Origin: Syntrophaceae bacterium UBA6255
GTDB taxonomy: Bacteria > Desulfobacterota > Syntrophia > Syntrophales > Smithellaceae
Direction: 5' to 3'
Length of the DNA stretch: 9,355 nt
NCBI GenBank assembly: GCA_002441205.1
Contig: DJVN01000282.1
Coordinates: 1-9,355, forward strand
Shown: piece by piece, positions 6,584-9,355 of the stretch
Layout of the letters: each line of letters begins with the position of its first letter
Numbering within the stretch: the stretch's first letter is position 1
Program-made: the position numbers and the translations under genes
Notes under the pieces: model-generated
What the model was told of the DNA's origin: nothing
The model's database searches: none
Seen by the model: the letters and a program-made list of their open reading frames with translations, nothing else

Positions 6584-6617
6584 TCGGTTACCTACCGACT
6601 TGGGGGGGGGTAGGACC
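6584..6617. repeat. G9 tract with competing small inverted repeats
   Basis: Nine consecutive G lie at 6602-6610. TCGGT (6584-6588) can pair with ACCGA (6594-6598). Alternatively, CCTACC (6591-6596) can pair with GGTAGG (6609-6614), a stem that GGT (6586-6588) with ACC (6615-6617) could extend across a two-base bulge. The two folds exclude each other. On the transcript the run is nine C. Long homopolymers are prone to slippage in replication and sequencing, so the exact length is uncertain. Confidence 0.5.
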
Positions 6618-6637
6618 ATTCTAATTTTCTTTATTTC

Positions 6638-6680
6638 AAGAGACACTTATTTATTATACGTTTGAATATAAAAGTCTCTT
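6638..6680 (-). repeat. Inverted repeat at the end of the thiolase gene
   Basis: AAGAGAC (6638-6644) and GTCTCTT (6674-6680) form a perfect 7-bp repeat around a 29-base AT-rich centre. It begins within the thiolase stop codon. No T-run follows on the minus strand, so termination is not supported. A role in message stability or partial attenuation is possible. Confidence 0.3.
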
Positions 6681-8089
6681 TACTTTGATGGAGCTTCCAG
6701 AATATGAACACACATCGCCGCTTCTTCCGTACCCAGAGCGCCTCCGCCGTTTTCCGCCAGGGCCAGTCTGGGATTCTTGACCTGACGTTTTCCGGCAGTG
6801 CCTCGTAACTGGGTAACCAGTTCGTGTACCTGGGCCAGACCGGAAGCGCCGATGGGATGGCCGCGCGAAATCAAACCGCCGCTGGGATTAATGGGAATGC
6901 GGCCGTTCAGGCTCGTTTCACCTTTTTCAGCGAAAATGCCGCCTTCACCTCTGGGACAGAAGCCCAGGTTTTCCGCCTGCACCACTTCGCCAAAGGCTGA
7001 GGCGTCGTGTACTTCGGCAACATGGATATCCCCGGGACCGACACCGGCTTTCTCATAAGCCTGTCTGGAAAGCCTTTCTCCGATTTCCGGAATGTCGGAT
7101 TCAAAAGATGTTCTGATAGCAGAACCGATCACCGAAGCCCTGATTTTAACGGCCTGACTGGTTAAGCCGAGTTTCTTAACCATATCTGCGGAACATAGAA
7201 TGGCTGAAGCGGCTCCGTCGCCGATGGGAGCGCACATAGAACGGGTAAGCGGCCACGATACGATACGGTCGGATAAAACTTTTTCTACCGGAACTTCAAA
7301 GCAATATTGAGCGTTAGGGTTTAGTGTCGAATTGAAGTGATTCTTGGAAGCGATGATCGCCAGTTGTTCCGCCGTGGAACCATATTTTTTCATGTGCTGG
7401 CGGCAGGAATAGCCATAAACATCCATGAAGGGAGAGTGGTCCCCGGCTGTCAGTTTGGCCAGTTTCCATACAGTATCGTAGCCGATCTTTTCACCCAGAA
7501 CAATGGCGGAGGTGAAACGATCACGGTATTTTTTCCATCGTGATTCTTTTGCTTTGGATTTTTTCGCACCACCGTTATTGGCGGCATTTGCAGCCGCCTG
7601 GTAGCGCTGTTTAAATTGTTCTACCTTGGCTTTCTCTTCATCAGTAAGACCAAAAATAGAAAGTGTTTTAATGAGGTTCAGAACATTTTCGATATCGATT
7701 CCTCCCAGGAATCCCTGAAAGACAAGGTTCTTGTTGGAAAAATAGAGTTTCTCCGCACCGACGGCCATCGTAATATCATACAGACCACCGGCAACACCGT
7801 ACCAGGCGTGATGCAGAGCCGTGGAACCGCCCGCGCAGGCATTTTCCACATTGGTGATGGGAATGCCTTCTATGCCCATGCCCTTGAGCGCAACCTGGCC
7901 GCGAATGGTCATCTGCCCTCTTTCACCCCAGCCTGCGTTGGCAAACCAGAGGGCATGAATATCGTTCTTGGTCAGACCGGCATCTTTGAGGCACCCTGTG
8001 GCTGTCGCCATTGCCAGATCCTTGATGCTCTTATCCATGTGTTTGCCGAATTTAATGGTGTCTACCGCTATTACATAAACATCTCTCAT
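6680..8089 (-). CDS. SCP2-type thiolase / acetyl-CoA acetyltransferase family
   Basis: This 469-residue enzyme belongs to the thiolase superfamily, which cleaves 3-ketoacyl-CoA with CoA or runs the reverse condensation. The nucleophile is C85 in NVENACAGGSTA. The other key motifs are HDAS (361-364), which is characteristic of the SCP2/lipid-transfer thiolase branch, GHP with H411 in NPSGGLISRGHPIGASG (401-417), and ENGGGALG (446-453), where classical thiolases have a second cysteine. The family is usually near 390 residues. The excess is an insertion at roughly 130-215, with an Ala/Asn/Gly/Lys-rich basic stretch at 156-191. A GGAG site lies seven bases before ATG. It is 77 bases after the dehydrogenase gene, across a hairpin. 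It probably performs the chain-shortening step for the acyl-CoA made by the downstream ligase. A non-cleaving condensing relative cannot be excluded. Confidence 0.87.
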   Translation of the reverse strand: MRDVYVIAVDTIKFGKHMDKSIKDLAMATATGCLKDAGLTKNDIHALWFANAGWGERGQMTIRGQVALKGMGIEGIPITNVENACAGGSTALHHAWYGVAGGLYDITMAVGAEKLYFSNKNLVFQGFLGGIDIENVLNLIKTLSIFGLTDEEKAKVEQFKQRYQAAANAANNGGAKKSKAKESRWKKYRDRFTSAIVLGEKIGYDTVWKLAKLTAGDHSPFMDVYGYSCRQHMKKYGSTAEQLAIIASKNHFNSTLNPNAQYCFEVPVEKVLSDRIVSWPLTRSMCAPIGDGAASAILCSADMVKKLGLTSQAVKIRASVIGSAIRTSFESDIPEIGERLSRQAYEKAGVGPGDIHVAEVHDASAFGEVVQAENLGFCPRGEGGIFAEKGETSLNGRIPINPSGGLISRGHPIGASGLAQVHELVTQLRGTAGKRQVKNPRLALAENGGGALGTEEAAMCVHILEAPSK

Positions 8090-8124
8090 CTTATTTCTCC
8101 ATATTCTAAATTATATTTTCATCA

Positions 8125-8158
8125 CCGCCGACATATTGCTGCTGCCATATGTTGGCGG
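8125..8158 (-). repeat. Intercistronic hairpin before the thiolase gene
   Basis: A 12-bp stem pairs 8125-8136 with 8147-8158, with one G-T pair and a 10-base loop. It lies in the 77-base gap between the dehydrogenase stop and the thiolase start. The following minus-strand sequence is AT-rich but has no T-run, so it is more likely a processing or stabilising structure than a terminator. Confidence 0.55.
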
Positions 8159-8166
8159 CTATCTGT

Positions 8167-9036
8167 TCATTTCGGCTTTATAAATTTGCCCAGGAGGATC
8201 AAACTTTTACTTGCGATCCAGTCCATCATCCAGGTAGGCGTGATTGCGTGGCTGTAAACTAATAACCGGGCCTCATAACCCACCAGGTAGCGGGCCTTCG
8301 GGCTTCTTGCGCTGAGGGCGCGAATGATTACCCTGACGGCCTTTTTCATGGATATCCCCATTTCCGCCTGCCATTTAGGAAAGACGCTCAGGGTCTTCAG
8401 TTCAGTCCAGTATAGATTTTTGACTGGTGTCGGGAGAGATGCCATCAATTTCTCGGTGCTGGTGTCTATCTTCTCCCACATGGGTGTTTTTATTGTCTGC
8501 AATTCCACACATGAGACTTTGATTTTCCACGGACGAAGTTCTATCCGCAGAGCGCTTGCCGCAGCTTCCAGCGCGAATTTTGACGCGGAATAGGGCGCCA
8601 TCAGCGGCAGCGTCATCCTGCCGCTCTCGGAGCTCGTGAACACAATTCTCCCCTGCGCCTTGCGTAAGAGGGGCAGAAAGGTCTGCGTCACGAAGATGTG
8701 ACCGAAAACGTTGACTCGTATCTGCTGTTCAAATAGTTCGATGGGTATTATTTCCAGTGGTCCCTGGACCGATATCCCCGCGTTGTTGAAGAGCGCGTCC
8801 AATCCCGCGCCGCCGAGAGCCTTTTCGATCTCTTTCGCGCCGCGCTTCACGCTTTCATAGTCGACGATGTCCATGATCACGGTCGTGATTTTGTCGGAAG
8901 AGGCATCCCGTAGTTTCTTGGCGTCGGCCTCTTTTCTGACAGCGGCGAATACGCGCCAGCCTTTTTCAGCAAGTTCCAGCGACGTAGCCCAGCCGATACC
9001 GCTTGACGCGCCAGTTATCAGAATTGTTTTATTCAT
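8167..9036 (-). CDS. Classical short-chain dehydrogenase/reductase (SDR)
   Basis: This 289-residue NAD(P)-dependent oxidoreductase has the full set of classical SDR motifs: the nucleotide-binding TGASSGIG (8-15), NNAG (84-87), N109, the catalytic S136, and YSASK with Y149 and K153. R34, just after the second strand, in place of an acidic residue, suggests a preference for NADP(H). The C-terminal third (about 190-289) is longer than in 250-residue SDRs and ends in a hydrophobic and basic tail, as in retinol/steroid dehydrogenase-like members that associate with membranes or lipids. It could oxidise a 3-hydroxyacyl-CoA or another hydroxylated lipid; the substrate cannot be fixed from sequence. 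AAAGGAG lies seven bases before ATG. The gene begins 23 bases after the upstream hydratase-like gene. Confidence 0.88.
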   Translation of the reverse strand: MNKTILITGASSGIGWATSLELAEKGWRVFAAVRKEADAKKLRDASSDKITTVIMDIVDYESVKRGAKEIEKALGGAGLDALFNNAGISVQGPLEIIPIELFEQQIRVNVFGHIFVTQTFLPLLRKAQGRIVFTSSESGRMTLPLMAPYSASKFALEAAASALRIELRPWKIKVSCVELQTIKTPMWEKIDTSTEKLMASLPTPVKNLYWTELKTLSVFPKWQAEMGISMKKAVRVIIRALSARSPKARYLVGYEARLLVYSHAITPTWMMDWIASKSLILLGKFIKPK

Positions 9037-9059
9037 AGCCAGTCTCCTTTTATGAAATA

Positions 9060-9355
9060 TCAGTGCTTAAATTTATAGAGTTTGCCTTCCTCCATGTGAT
9101 TCACTGTTTCCTGGACGACTTTATTGAGTTCCTCAGTAGTTATCTTCTGACGGTCGATAAGGTTAACATTTTCATCCAGGTAACGGATGTAGGCTTGCAT
9201 GGCGTTCATTGTATCTTCAGTATCCAGACAGCGAATATTTTGTTCCGATTCGATGCTCAATCCATGCCTCAATGTGGTTTCCATACCGTCATGAACACAT
9301 TTCTTGATCGCATCCACGGCTGTCATGGGACGCTTGCTCATCAGATCGGCAAATT
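9060..9355 (-). CDS. Partial enoyl-CoA hydratase/isomerase family, C-terminus
   Basis: The frame is open to the right edge; 97 residues are visible and the true start is outside the window. An internal Met at 9341 is not a credible start because the frame continues upstream with FADL and no Shine-Dalgarno site is seen. The segment RPMTAVDAIKKCVHDGMETT followed by a GLSIESE helix matches the C-terminal helices of the crotonase (enoyl-CoA hydratase/isomerase) superfamily. There, a P-x-a-x-x-x-x-K helix is followed by a glutamate-containing helix and an acidic turn (here DTED). The tail after that turn is about 35 residues longer than usual and ends in a basic KFKH. Catalytic residues lie outside the window, so hydratase, isomerase or another crotonase activity cannot be separated. 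Confidence 0.65.
   Translation of the reverse strand, partial: FADLMSKRPMTAVDAIKKCVHDGMETTLRHGLSIESEQNIRCLDTEDTMNAMQAYIRYLDENVNLIDRQKITTEELNKVVQETVNHMEEGKLYKFKH

Noticed and set aside
7616..8257. Plus-strand open frame of 213 codons
   Set aside because: It is antisense to the thiolase N-terminal half with its catalytic C85, crosses the intercistronic hairpin and has no recognisable motif.
1..9355. CRISPR array, tRNA or rRNA genes, insertion sequence or prophage genes
   Set aside because: I saw no direct repeats with regular spacers, no cloverleaf-like segment, no transposase or integrase frame and no flanking target duplications. The gene set is ordinary metabolic and regulatory.

Overview
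All ten protein genes in this window, eight complete and one cut by each edge, lie on the minus strand, so transcription runs from the right edge to the left. Moderate G+C with AT-rich spacers, clear Shine-Dalgarno sites, separate genes for CoA-thioester enzymes, a two-cluster ferredoxin paired with a nitroreductase-fold protein, and a START-domain protein with a signal peptide all suggest an anaerobic or facultative Gram-negative bacterium. A member of the Desulfobacterota (former Deltaproteobacteria, for example Syntrophales-like) is my best guess. That assignment is inference from gene content, not from a marker gene.

Right half (about 9355 to 4796) is a fatty-acid or related carboxylic-acid catabolic block. 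In transcription order it holds the C-terminal part of a probable enoyl-CoA hydratase/isomerase, a classical short-chain dehydrogenase, an SCP2-type thiolase with an unusual lysine-rich insertion, and an acyl-CoA synthetase of the AMP-forming (FATP-like) family. Together these supply activation, hydration, hydroxyl oxidation and thiolytic cleavage. No acyl-CoA dehydrogenase is in the window. Strong intercistronic hairpins lie on both sides of the thiolase gene (8125-8158 and 6542-6583), the second next to a run of nine G.

Middle (4760 to 3626) is a redox pair: an FMN nitroreductase-family protein and, one base downstream, a 2x[4Fe-4S] ferredoxin.

Left of that (3629 to 1091) is a regulatory block: a membrane-bound diguanylate cyclase with an intact active site and inhibitory site, a five-repeat TPR protein and a FadR/GntR-type regulator. 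The TPR and GntR genes each begin with GTG inside a GTGA stop/start overlap, and the cyclase may begin with TTG inside a TTGA overlap. The block therefore looks translationally coupled and attached to the catabolic operon.

Farthest left are an exported START-domain (lipid-binding) protein (1011 to 307), a 194-base spacer and the first 37 codons of another gene (112 to 1). The spacer carries a near-consensus sigma-70 promoter overlapped by an inverted repeat, so the last gene probably begins a new transcription unit.

My reading is a lipid or acyl-CoA utilisation locus with its own regulator and a c-di-GMP enzyme in the same transcript. The substrate cannot be told from the sequence.
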